From positions 806,001-870,000 of the forward strand of contig VWZP01003889.1 in assembly GCA_013396995.1 (NCBI GenBank): a DNA stretch of 64,000 bases, read 5' to 3'. Position numbers and translations under genes: made by a program. The first letter of the stretch is position 1. The number at the start of each line of letters is the position of its first letter. The DNA is from Dicaeum eximium. Taxonomy: Eukaryota > Chordata > Aves > Passeriformes > Dicaeidae. Shown in pieces: positions 48,501-60,805 of this stretch. The notes below the pieces were generated by a model. That model did not search any database. It was not told where the DNA came from and saw only the letters and a program-made list of their open reading frames with translations.

Positions 48501-51396
48501 CCCAGAACATCTCTGGCACAGCAGGAGCTCACACACTGATTGCTTTGTCCCAGCAGTTTGTGCCCAACACTCCCCACTCAGCCTGTGTTCAGAGCAGGCT
48601 GTAAGCAAGAAATACTGAATATTTTACATGAATTATACAAAATTAATTGTACAAAAAATATCTCTCTCTTAACCAAAAATCATGTGAGTAAGTAGCTTAG
48701 AGGAAGCCAAATTGATCCTGGACATTCACTGGACCCAGCAGAATAGTCTCAGGGCCACATCCAGGAATTAAGCCAGAAAAAGGGATGGGGAATATAGATT
48801 AAAGTCAGAGGGTCCATTGCAAGATTTCTTGCTGCATTTCTCTCCTGCTCATGGGCAGTTGCATGACCATGCCTGTTCTGAGAGTTGCCCTGGCTCAGTG
48901 ATCCCTGCTGCTGACAGCAGACCTGATGTTTCAAGTGATGCACAAACCAGCATGGGATCTAAAACTTTCTTGTTTTCAAGAGCAGGCACACTGGAAATCA
49001 AAACTCCTGCAAGCAAAGGCATCTCAGCTTATTTCAAGATCAGCCAGAAGAGGCCAAGGCAGCACAGACTACACATGGGTAATTTTTGCCTAGATGAACC
49101 TGCTATGGTTCATCAGAGAATATCAGAACATCATCGACTCATCAGAGATCCAGTGGGTGGGAAACCAGGTGGCAATCAGAAGAAGTCAAATCTTTCTCCA
49201 TCAGGTGCCAGCCAAGATTGATGTCAGCCAGTTTGCCCTCATGAGGTGACAAAGTGACTCTTCCTGACTGTGCAGTTGCTGTATTTGAGGATATGGCACC
49301 TGTCTGACCTCACTACCATGGGCTTATTAAAATCTTGAAGTTAATTTCAAGCTGGCAGATTGGCTGTCTCACAGAAAATAGCTGTCATAAGTTTTAACAT
49401 TTCTAGCTATAACAGTAAGTGAGCTTCTTAGGTAATTTCCACACCTTCAGGTATCTGTATTCTTGTGGCAGTTTTATTCAGTTATTTTTCAGCTGCCTTG
49501 TACATTCAATTTGCATAGTGTATTACACATGCTACATAAAGAAGTACATATCCTTCTCTCAAAAGAAATAATTGGTCTGAACCTTAAAAGACTGTGCAAC
49601 ATTTCATTCTAATATGGATAGGGAGTTTGGAAGAGAGCCAGGGAAGGTGACTGTCCAGGAAAAATGAAATTAAGAAAACAAAAATGAGACTATTACCCTG
49701 TAAGTTATTTTCATTTTAAAACTAGGCTTTTCTCTTTTTTATTTTTCTCCTTTATGCTTTGACAGAGAGGCAGAGGTTATGAAGAAATCTGATGGGTAGG
49801 AAACAAAAATGTCATTAGGATCCAGAAAAGTTGACTGTGGAGACACAGGAGACCAGACCTAGACTTGTCCCCTGGTCTCATTCCTGACTTCACACGTTTT
49901 CAGTGAATAATAGATCCCTTTCCTCTAGAAAAATAGAATAAGGCACAGAAGCTGTTCCTCATTACACTATAAATTTCAGATGTTAATGGCCCAGTTTTCA
50001 TTACACTCTTGATGGGTAACACTTATTGCTCTTTTCTGATTCAAATTACATCAGAGGAAATGAGTTCAAAAAATTGTATTTCTCTCTTTCGAAATGCAAA
50101 TCAGATTTTCAATATCAGTGTGTACTTAGCCCTTAATTACAGAACTCTGTAAAAAATCTTGAACATTTGTAATTTGTCCCTTCAGTTAGAAAGTAGAATC
50201 ATGCTTATCACCAGTCAGTGCACCAGTAGCACACAAAAAGTTATATTTGGTATTTGATCTCTTGACAAACACAATAGCTGATAGCACCTTTGCCAGGAGA
50301 CAACCTCAAAAAGCTGTTTTAGTTCTCAGTTTAGAGCTGCTGTTCATTCCTTCTACAAGAATGTGCAGTATTTCTGCAATAGATCACCAGGGCTGCTTTT
50401 CTCTGATGTATTGTTGCAATATATCATAGGAACGGGGTCTGGCAGGAACATGAATTTCAGACACGGCCCTACTTTATATGTTTTATTTGAGGACACTTAA
50501 GGAAAATCAATTTGGAGTTCAAGAGCTGGCACTGGAGCTTAAGGAATTCAACAGAATTCCCTTAAAATGCTAGAGGCGTCGCGAAGTTTAAGAAACTATG
50601 AACTATGAAGGATGAGAGGGACTATCCCTACCCCCTTTATTTGGTGAGTAGAATACCTAAAATTTTGTCTGGATAAAGTCTTCTAACTTCTAGACTATCT
50701 CTGAGATCACTCTGAGGGTTGAAATATCCCCCTATTGTCAGAGTCTTGCTGTTTCTTCCCCCAAATTATTACAAAGTCAGTCCTGAATTTTTAGTGGCAA
50801 AACCAGTTAGGTGGGTTTTTGTACACACTTGTATACAATTTATGGAATCCTTTACACCTGTCAAATTAACAAAGAAATTATAAGAAGTAAAACATGTTTT
50901 ATTTTACAGCAACACATAACAACTATTGACCCCCTCTGGGTCAGTCTACAGAAGTCTCTGGTGTGTAAGTATTTGAAATGGACTGATCATAGACTTGGCA
51001 TCAGCTCCATGCTCAACCCCAAATGTAATGCTGATAACTCAAAATATTTATAAATGCAGAAGTGTGGGGCAAAAAGGGCCACCAGAGTGACAGCACACCT
51101 CACCTCACACGGTTACCAGACTGCATTTGTTTGGAAAGCAATGTCCAATGAGCCTTTCCATTAACAAATAAGCCTGTCCATGCTCCTGAAATGTGTTTTC
51201 CGTCAGTCATGACGGGTTTCACAGAGAAGAGTGATCAGAATTTTGGGATGTGAGTATTCCTGCTATCCAGCCAGTCTGACTTGATGTTTGCCACTCCATC
51301 TGTGCAGGGAACAGAGCTGAGCACATTTTAGCAGTTGCAGCATTCAGGAGCTACATAAACCCTTCTATTTTGTGATTCTGTCTGCATGGATTTTCA
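45557..51396. other. Unique non-coding stretch
   Basis: No recognisable gene. A 135-codon plus ORF at 48,817-49,221 is among the longest repeat-free frames, but its translation has no domain I know and no paired splice sites. (AAT)n of five units lies near 46,070-46,084. Confidence 0.55.
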
Positions 51397-52115
51397 AGGG
51401 ATTCATAAAGTTTAAGGCCAGGAGAACCATTAGATCATCACACTCAATCTCCAGTATACCACAGGCTATTACATCCAGTTACTCCTCTATTAAGCTCAAT
51501 AAAGCATAACCATCTTTTTCCTAAAGGACCAGTCTTCATTGCAGGTATCAAGAGATAGACAATCTACTGTTTTCCCTGCTGTTTCTTTATATACAAAGGC
51601 TCATCATCATCACACTTACAACTATTTGTACAAGTTGTCATTTGCATTCCTCTAGATCAGCTTCCAGACATGAATTCTCTCCTGCTTGCCTCAGTGAGAT
51701 TAAAGGTTCTTTTTCTATCCACTGCCTTCTCCACAGGAAAATACTTGCTCTGCAATCAAATCATCTTCTCTTCCTCAGATGCTAAACAGATTTGAATTCT
51801 TTAAGTCTTTCACAGCAGTATAATTCTTTTTGTTCCTAAATTCTCTTCTGAGGTTCTTTCTGTACCAATGTAAGCGGTTTAGCAGTTTATAAAATATATT
51901 GATATAAAAAATATATATAGTATTGCTTCATCTCTCTGAGCAATGCTGGATAATCAGGTAAAAATGATTTCTTAAATCCATACACTGTACTCCTCCTAAT
52001 ACTCCCAAAGACAACTCATTTCTTTTATTTGTGTATATATATTTATTTCTTTTGCAGGGAGACACGTCACATAAGGACCTCATGCTGAGTTGCCTCCCGA
52101 TTCTGAGTCCTGAAA
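51397..52115 (-). mobile_element. Ancient, diverged CR1 LINE copy (-)
   Basis: The plus strand opens TTCATAAAGTTTAAGGCCAG and GAACCATTAGATCATCACACTC. It continues through CACAGGCTATTACATCCAG, TTACTCCTCTATTAAGCTCA and ATCAAGAGATAGACAATCTA to CTAAACAGATTTGAATTC and TTAAGTCTTTCACAG. These words follow, in order, the reverse complement of an old CR1 subfamily 3' region shared with turtles and crocodilians, with substitutions and deletions. The right boundary is uncertain. The last recognisable piece is CTCATGCTGAGTTG near 52,080-52,095, and an A+T-rich insert near 51,895-51,935 interrupts the match. No coding capacity remains. Confidence 0.7.
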
Positions 52116-52822
52116 TTACTCATTCAAACAACATCTAAGCATTTCTGCTTTCCTTTAGAGTAAGCCAAATAAAAGCCACCTTCTGCAGAGCACTTTAAAA
52201 TTCAGATTTCCACATTAAAAAAAAAAAAAAAGACAAGGCTCTGACAAAAACTGTAGCAAGAGAGAGCCTGGGCCTTCACCCTTTGCACACATCAGTCTCT
52301 ACTGTACAGCACATTTTCATAGGACTGTGGATGACAGCTGAATTTGATACAGGTTTGCTCAAAACTCAGCTCAAACTGATAGACCCTCCTTTATTCAACG
52401 TTTTCAGGCTTTGCCTCCCAGCACACTGAACGTGGAGGAAGCAATAGTGTCTGACAGCAGAGCTGCCCACCAGGGAGGCTCCTGTGCTGAGCTCCATCTA
52501 TTGCCACAATACAGCTCCTGCCTGATTTCTTACTTTACTTGATGCTTTATCAGCTTCAGCTTCGCTCTGAAGAGAGTGTGTGTCCACAGATACGTGTATA
52601 AAGCCTCAGATCTCTGAATCTGTAAACCCCTGACTTTTGTGAGGCTGTCTTGTCTGAAAGAGAAGAGGCTCTGACCCTGCAGCCCTGCCATGCCCCTGTG
52701 CTGCTCCTACCACGAACCCTCTGAAAGGCAGGTGATAAGAATAATCAGGGGGAAAGAGCTGCTCTGGTGTTGAACAGCCCAGGCTGCTCAGGTGCAGGAG
52801 TTATCTCTGTGTCTTTTCTCAG
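52116..52822. other. Non-coding stretch before exon candidate
   Basis: Contains a 15-nt poly(A) at 52,217-52,231. G+C rises steadily toward the exon candidate at 52,823. No mobile element is recognised. Confidence 0.6.
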
Positions 52823-53034
52823 CCAGCTGTAGGTTCCTGCTCTGTGCAGCAGCTCCTGACACCTTCCCAGAAGTTGCATTTCCCCTGCTGAACTGCCCCA
52901 TTCTCACATCAGTGGTGCTGCACGCAGAGCTGCTGATCGTGGAGGCAGCTGTGAGCCTGTGCAAGGGTCCTGTCCTTCTCACTGAGGTGCAGATGGAAAA
53001 GGATGGCTCACACTTCACTACAGCCTTCAAACAA
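52823..53034 (+). CDS. Candidate isolated 212-bp coding exon, unrecognised
   Basis: A pyrimidine-rich acceptor ending CTTTTCTCAG (52,813-52,822) and a donor CAA|GTAAAC (53,035-53,040) bracket an open frame. The exon begins with two bases of a split codon and ends on a codon boundary (phase 1 in, phase 0 out). It encodes about 70 residues, starting SCRFLLCAAAP, with a hydrophobic centre and ending HFTTAFKQ. By hand count G+C is about 60% at codon positions 1 and 3 and about 40% at position 2, a coding-like pattern in a window that is otherwise A+T-rich. I do not recognise the protein. The minus strand is also open over most of this block (52,788-53,075), which weakens the case. It could be a real exon of a large gene, a lncRNA exon or a decayed exon. 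Confidence 0.3.
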
Positions 53035-56000
53035 GTAAACCTCCTTTGTGGGGAAAACAGCAACAAGACCATCAACCAGGATCATTAAATCAGCGTTTAA
53101 ACGCTGTGTTAAAAACTGATCTCTCTTTAATTCTCTACACTCTGCCTTCCACTACAGGAAAATCAGAATACTGTGAAGAAGGTGTCTACATCTCCCCACC
53201 CTCTTGGGCTGGGCATGAAGTGATGCAGAGCAGAAAGGCACGAGCAGGAAGCTGTCATTTCACAGAAAGAGATGGCTGGAACAATCCTGCTTCTGCATCA
53301 GGGGTTGAATCTCTGAAAAGCAGCAGCAGCAGTTTAGAGTTTTCATTTCTCTTCCTCTGAAATCCTGACAACATGTCTTGATAGAAAAACTAAATCTGGA
53401 TTTAAGTTACTTGGTTCCAGGATTTAAAGCAAATGAAGGCAAATTATTAGAACTGCAATGCTCTGTATTGCTTAAAACCTTCCTGATTTCTACCAGCCTT
53501 GTATAAAAAAACAACCCCAAATCCAACACTCTACCTTTGTATGAAATGCTATTTCCACTTTGTTGTTTCCCTGGCCTTCCAAAATCATATTAGTGCACTG
53601 CATTTACAAAATTCAGCAGCTGGCCCAGAACTCAACAGACTGTCACCAAAGGAACAGTGAATTGCTGTTAAAAACAACCATTCCACACATGTTCTTGGTT
53701 TTACCCTTCTGGCTTAGGCTGAAAGCACCAACTCAATTATGTGAACTCATCCTATCACACTGAATGGAGAAGGCTCCTGTACCACGTTCTCAGGAAAATC
53801 AAGCAGTGCTGTGAGACTCTCAGAGAGCCCAGAGGGTAAAACCATGACTGGAGCCAGGTACAGCCTCCAGGGAGACAGGAATGTTCTTTCTGATCTCCAA
53901 AAAGGTGCCACATCACTGCATACAACCCTTGGAAAATTATGTAGAACATGTCCCAAAATAAAGCCCTGACAGAGATAATGAGAAACTCGAATTTCATACA
54001 TAAGGACAACAAATTCAATGCAGGCACTGGAGCAGGATGGGTGGAACCTGCAGGGAGAGAGTGGTGATGACTGAAAGGTGGGACTGCCTATGTGACCATC
54101 TAATTGCCACCAGAGAGAGAGGAGGGGAAAAATTTAAATATTCACTCAGCAGCATCTAGCCACCCTCTCATACAAAACTCCTAATGTTTTTTAAAACAAT
54201 TCCAATACTAAATGGCCATTTAACATCTGTGAGAAATGTCTGGTACCAAGACTTCAAAATGTCTGTTTTTTCCTGATATTCTGCACACAATGTTATGGTG
54301 AAATATTTTCCTCCTACACCATGGCAAAGGGATAAGAGGTGGTGGAAGGGGATATCACTTCTGTTTTGTCCAAAGCTTGATGAAATAATACAGGATAATA
54401 AAACCAACTTGGGTAAATTAAATTATTTATCAAATAATCTGGTTCTTTCTAATAAAAACCACCAGAAAAATAGAGAAGTACTACTCCCATCAGAGACCCA
54501 AACCTTGTGAGCTATTATTTAAAAGAAGAACTACATCCAGTAGAGAACTTAAAAACTGATACATGAGCCCATATTGAGGTGCTGACACTTACAAAACTTC
54601 AGGAGAGCTGGAAGCCAGAAGGAAGGAAAAAAAAACCCTAAAATACAGACCTAGAAGCTGATCCTGAGTCTGATAACTGGAGATCCTGAATCTGTTAACT
54701 GGAAATGTTAAGGATGGGACAGATTTCCAACCCAACATCTTACCTTTCTTCAGCTTACACACTGTTCTACAAGCCAGGGAGGAAAACATTCTCCATGCAG
54801 TCTCTGTTTCTGATTTCTCTTTAGCCCCTCTTGCTGCCAAACTGAGAATGAGAGCACTCAGCCAAAAAGACCCCTGGTGTAAGCCCTGTTACACACTCAC
54901 AAATGAGAGAGCTATTTCCTCTGTTTACTTAAAAATGCATAAAACACATGGTTAATTTTCTTAATTACCCCCTATTGTCAACAGTATTGCCACCAATATT
55001 ACTGACATTTCTCTTCCCTCCTTTCCTTCACACAGTGGAGAATATTTCCTCAAAACTCTTGCTAGAAAAATTCTTAGTGTGGCTCCTGGCTGTGTTAGGA
55101 TAGAAACCTTGAGTCAGATTTTTTAAAAATACCTCCTTCTTCAGATGTTATTTTGTAAGTAGGAAATCATTTATATCACAGAACAATAAAGATATTTAAA
55201 AGACAAAAAATTATTTCACCTGTTCCTTTTCTTGTAGACATCATTGCACTCTTCCATTGAAGGGAAAGGAGAACAAAACCAAGAAAGAAAAAGGTGAGAG
55301 ATGCAGTGATGAAGAATGCAAACTTTTCTTTTAACCTATCAGTATTTTGCCAGGGAATTACAATGAAATACATGTTGTGAATACAGGAACAGTAACCTTG
55401 TGTGATATGCAGGGAAACAAATAAACACAAATTACAAAAAAATGTTGTCCAAACCTTTACCAAGCAGATGCGAAGCCACTAGGTCGACAAAACACATAAT
55501 ATAAATGCATGTCTTTTTTTTCTAAATGTCATGGAAATGCAACAAAAGTATTCAGGCACATCAAATGCCTTAGGCTTTTCCCATCTCTTAAATTACAAGA
55601 CTGTAGGCTATTTCACCTTGTAAAAATTATAACATTCAGATAAACAAACACAAACTTAAAGGTTACTTTTCCCCCCTTCCTTCTTCCCTCTGTTTCTGCA
55701 GGATGCCTTAAACAATACATTTTTTTAAACAGATCCCCAGTAATAATTCAATTCCTCCTGACTGGAACAGGTTCAAAGGGGATTTGAGTAATCCCAAATT
55801 CAGGTAAACCAAGCAGGCACTTATATTTTACATGAAAACCAAGAGATGGAACCTCCAATAGAATCTTTTGGATATTCTTCTGTAACCCATTACAGCTTTG
55901 GATAAAAGAAAGAGGCAGAATGACTGCTAGGTGTAGAATGTAAAATTAGCATAATTTTTTTTCTATTATCCAATTCTAAATAACAGGTAGAGGGCATTTC

Positions 56001-57070
56001 TAGATGTGGTACATGCTCAGCTCTCACCCAGATGCTTCATTCTGCAGAGCTTGGGTGGGTGTCCATATGGAGAATACATTCCCCAGTCCTTTGGGGGAGT
56101 GTGGGGAGGATTCTCTTGGTGGCACAGCACACAAGGAATCAAGCACCAGGAATCAATCAGGTTCCTTCAGCAGGCTGATCCTTGGGCTCACATCATGAAA
56201 GGCGTTCATCTACCACAATTCTTAAATTCAAAAATTGTGTGTAAATATTCTTACCCAACTTTAAAACATGCTGAGTGCCTACAAGTCTCAGTGGAAACTT
56301 TAGCTGTTAAGAATTCATCTAGAGTAAAAATCAAACAAGAGCAGGCCTGACTATTCAGCTCTGCAATACAGCTTTAGAGGGATAATTTCTAAAAGGAGTC
56401 TTTTCACAAAGCAGTTTTAGTATTTTAGCTGTAATGTCTCTCATTTCAAACAGGATGTATTAATTTGATCCAGCCTGTAGAAATTCTCAGAGCTATAAAT
56501 GTGATGAATGGATGTGTGTTTGGGTGAGTGATGATGCCTACCTGAGAGCACACTAAGGACACACAGAACTTCCTGAGTGACCTCCACAGTGAAAAGCAAG
56601 GTTATTTCAGCCTTTTAGAGAGTAGAAATTATAACAAATTTTAGTCATAGGTGCTCTAATAAATACCCTTTCCCCTAGTAATTCTATAATAAACTGGATT
56701 CTGTGTTAGTAACACATACAGGGCTTTAGTTTGGGGGGAGGGTAGAGGTCCATGTGAAATATTCAAACTGAACAGCAAAACTCATAACCCATTTTTGGTG
56801 ACAGATTTACATTTCTCTGTCATTAAGATGGCAGAAGCACTTGGCTGTCTGTTGGTGGCAAGACCTTTGGCTCTGAAATTTCAGTGGGATCTCGCACCAA
56901 GGGCTCTCTGTCCATAAATCAATTTTAATTGCCATATTACAGCCCAGAAAATTCTGCTTTCATATTGTAACTGTGCATGATGGAGAGCTTCAACAGCAAG
57001 ATGTAATTTACAGACTCAACTGAGTCACTGAGTCTGTGTCTGTTATGTCTAAGATGTATTTTCTACTCTG
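53035..57070. other. Unique non-coding stretch
   Basis: No gene recognised. An ORF crosses 53,046-53,360 but lacks splice context. Minus ORFs at 53,747-54,027 overlap in two frames. The remainder is A+T-rich unique DNA. Confidence 0.6.
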
Positions 57071-57088
57071 TTTTTTTTTTTTTTTTTT
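57071..57088 (+). repeat. Poly(T) tract, 18 nt
   Basis: Longest homopolymer in the window. No recognisable retroposon body on either side. Confidence 0.9.
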
Positions 57089-58275
57089 ACTGCACTCCAT
57101 ACATGTGAACCTGGCAATACTGGGAAGCTTTGCTTTCCTCTTTCATTATTAGAGTCTGTCCTATTTATCTGTAACTTTTTACTTCTCTTGGTCTACAAGT
57201 TTGCCTAACCACAAATGTCAGGTGAAGATGATGTTCTTTGCCCTTTCCCTGTTGGATCTGCTCCAGCTCAAGCACTGGATGGACCAGGGAGCACCTGAGG
57301 GAAATTATTTGGGAATAAAAGGGGGTTCACACTCAGTATACACAAATAATGTGTTCTCATCACTGCCAGAGAATGTTAGTATGTCAGTGAGCTTAAAGCT
57401 GATAAGGAAAATATTTTCATTATCATTGTTCAGACCAATCCATATTCTGCATCTCTTCCTTGGCCACAGGATAAATACTTTGTTTTTCTTCTGTCAATAG
57501 GATTCCCAGCTCTTTCTTTACTTTTGCTACTGCTCTGTGTAGATAAGCACTGCTGTCCTTGCAGTTAGATGGGTCTGTTTGTGAAGATTTAATTTAATTG
57601 GGGTTTTTAAATCATTCTTTCTTTACTGATTTGTAAAACTCATCAGATTCAGTTTTTACTTTATCCTTTGATATTTTTTGAAGCTTTTCAAAGTCATACA
57701 TGAACTGGAAAGAAACTAAAGGATTAAAAACCTCCCAGACAGAAGATTTTCCAGGCTCTGACTTTGCTTGCTTGGGATGCAACAGTAACAGAGCAAAGAG
57801 AGCAGATTTTGCATATTAACAGTTCTAGAAGAAAAGAGGGGGTTGCTATAATGTTTTAATAAAAGGCTGTTATTTTAAGACATTATTTTGGGCACATCTC
57901 ACACTTCTCCATCCGAAGTCTCCCAGCCACCTTCTCTGCTACAACACAATATTTAAAACATAATTCAAAAATCCCCAAAACAAGGCTGCTCTTCTGCACA
58001 CGCTGTGTGTAAATGGCATCGTAGATTTATCTGCACTTCAAAACACACCTGGGGAGAAATCAAGATTCCTATCCACTGGCAATGCAGGGGTGAAGATCCC
58101 TTCAGCACTCAGGTCTGCTGCTCCTGCAGAAGCAGGACCCATCCCCACAGCCTTAAACCCTGCAACCACCCAGGGGAAAGGAGGATATCAAATACACTCT
58201 GCACATTTTACTGCAAGCACATGGGGATTTTCATACAAAGTGTGTTTCTATGGACACAGCAGCGATGTATTATCA

Positions 58276-58330
58276 ATATGATGTATTAATCTATACAAAT
58301 ACATCTATATGATGTATTAATCAATACAAA
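58276..58330 (+). repeat. 31-bp degenerate tandem duplication
   Basis: ATATGATGTATTAATC followed by ATACAAA occurs twice at an offset of 31 bp with minor differences. Confidence 0.8.
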
Positions 58331-60399
58331 ATTACACACCCATGTCTGTGTAAGCCATGGACACACACCCACAGAGTCTGTGTTGCAACACAATTTAGGA
58401 AGAAACACCCTGTAAGCACAATAAAACTGCCCTTCCACACACATCAATACCAAGCTGTAGTAAAGAGCAGAGAATACACTCCAGGATAACTCAATGAAAA
58501 ATCCTACCTGAGAACCCTGGAAGCATTTTCTGGCTGAGAGATGAGACTATTGGCTGAAGGGTCTCCTCCCTTTCCATGTTGGGAAAACAATGTTAAAAAG
58601 GATTGCACTAATGATCCAGGCTGATTTCCCAACATTTCTTCTAATCTTTGATTTTACCACCCAGCAGAAGGTAGGGAACATAACATCTTCAGGTTTTATG
58701 TGAGCTTCACACCTCTATTTGTATTTTCATGAGAACATTCATTTCTGGAGACCCAGCTTAGTTTTCTTGCTCAGTCAAATATTTTTCTGTCTAACCAGTT
58801 TTACTATCATATCATGGCTCCCTGCCTTAGGTATAATCAATCATTCCTGCCTGCAGTTTCATTTCAGATTTGCCAATAACACATGACAGGCATTTTGCTT
58901 TTAGACATTGCCTATTTTTTTAATGGAGATTAATTTTTAAAATAAGATGCAGTTTTAGTGTCAAGATAATTAAATTTTTGTAAGAGATACTATCTTTCTT
59001 TTTGCTGCATCAGCTCTCCTGAATTCATACCTTTAGCAGTCTGCCACTAAGCTACTCAAATAAAATCAATAGGTTCTGAAGTCCAGCAGGGAGAACTTTT
59101 TCCATTAATAAAATAACTTTATTAACTCTGAGAACCATAAATTGCTGAAACACATTTTTTTTAATTGCCTCATCTACATAAGAATCAACAGCAGTATTTG
59201 TAAAGTGGCTCTGTTGTCAAAGACATATTTGATAAATCTGTGCTGCCTATTTTGCAGTATCAGAGGGTTTCTTTTTGTTTGCTTTTACCAGCTTTGTTTG
59301 GTAGAGTCAAACTTGGAGGAGCCAACTTAATGAAGTCAAATAATACCTGAGTTCTCCTGTGCAACTTAGGTTTATTTCAAGGTGTTGAGGCTTTGTGATG
59401 TCTTTCAGGTGTCAGCTGATATTGGGAAAAAAGGGGGGAAAAGAGGATGGCTATCTTATCATTTAACCCTTTCTCACATGTTTGGCTGGATATTGTAATT
59501 CTTCTGTTGCATCAGATTGTTTTAGAAAAAATACAAAACTTACTCTGTTTTAAGCTGTTCCTTGGCTCAAGTGCAAAACTACAAGAGAGTCCAAGAATTA
59601 TAAAGGAGTTTGTTTGTCTTTATCCCCCTGGCACAGACAAGGAATCAAATCCCCCCACTGGTAGGAAGGCAATTTTGCCATGATAAAACCAGGGTATGCT
59701 CACTGGGCTAACTTTTATCACGGTGCTGTTTCTATTTTTAGTGGCTCTCATTCCAGAAGGACCTGGAGCAAGGAACATTCCACAGCTGCTATTTGTCGCT
59801 GTTGTGCTGCTCCCTGGCTCCCACCCAGACACACCACTATTGATTTCAGCAAACTTTGGTTTTGACAGCCAGAATTAGGCAATTTTCCTACTATGGGAAA
59901 GAGGAAAAAGAAGAATTGGTCCCTTGTTGCTCTCCTGGGGTTGCCTTTGCCGCCTTCAGTATCAAACAAGAAGCTGCAAGCATCCAGTGCAAAATCTAAT
60001 TCCAGGAGCTGAGAGGCTCCCACCGCGTCCCCCTGCCTTGGGCCAGGCTCTCAGTGGTTCAAGCTCAGCATATTTCACTCCAATGACAGCAAAATGCACC
60101 TGGTTCCAGTTCAGAGAAGAAGCTCTGCACCCCCAGTTTGCCTTTATCCATATTTGTGCCCCATGGTCAGTAAGGGATGCTTTGGGATGGTAATGAGCAA
60201 TCACAGCCTTTGGCTCCAGAGCTTGGGCACTGCTGCTGCTTTCAGAGCAAGGGCAGGTGATTAATCTTTCTTCCCCAGAAAGGCTCTCTGAAGTTTGCCT
60301 GTTCTCTATGCTCACCTACTGGTCACCCTGGTTCTAATCTGTTATTTTTAGTCTGACTCAAGTTTGCATTTTAAACAAGGAGAATAAAGCTCCTTTATA

Positions 60400-60430
60400 C
60401 TTCTTCTTATTATTATCATTATTATTATCA
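60400..60430 (+). repeat. Short (TTA/ATT)n microsatellite
   Basis: TTC units run into TTAT/ATTATC units with interruptions, similar in build to the tract at 3.3 kb but much shorter. Confidence 0.8.
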
Positions 60431-60735
60431 TAGCAGACCATGATGTTATGATCAAAAGAAGTCAGATAAAACTTTCATCCAAAATTTCAGGTTTTCTTTG
60501 AAATAAAGAGAATGGTTTTTTCAGTTGATTCTTCTTATTTTCTATTTTCATTACAATTTCTTTTTCTTTGCTTCCAGTTTTTGTGAGACTGGAGGATTAG
60601 CTTGACTAGTTTATATGCTGATTTAAAATTTAAATTTAAAAAAAGATATAATTGAACTTGTACAAGAGGGGGAAAAAAACCAAAACCCAAAATCTGATAA
60701 AGTCCTCCTGTATTTGCTAATTTAAATGATGGAGG

Positions 60736-60805
60736 AAAACCAAAAACTAACAAACAAACAAAAAACAAACCAAACAAACAAAAACCAAACAAACAAAGAA
60801 CCAAA
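60736..60805 (+). repeat. A/C-rich (AAAC)n tract
   Basis: AAACAAAC units with CCAAAC variants for about 70 bp, almost free of T and G. Same strand sense as the tracts at 20.9 and 33.6 kb. Confidence 0.95.

Larger units (their letters stand above)
57089..60735. other. Unique non-coding stretch
   Basis: No gene recognised. A 31-bp degenerate tandem duplication lies at 58,276-58,330, an 11-bp inverted repeat at 58,576-58,586 / 58,625-58,635, and an (ATT)n-like tract at about 60,400-60,430. Confidence 0.6.

Noticed and set aside
48817..49221. 135-codon repeat-free plus ORF
   Set aside because: No domain, signal peptide or paired splice sites. Codon-position bias was not evident on reading. Kept only as a note for a homology search.
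58576..58635. 11-bp inverted repeat ATGTTGGGAAA/TTTCCCAACAT with a 38-bp loop
   Set aside because: Arms of this length with a long loop are expected by chance in 64 kb, and no further pairing or context supports a hairpin gene.
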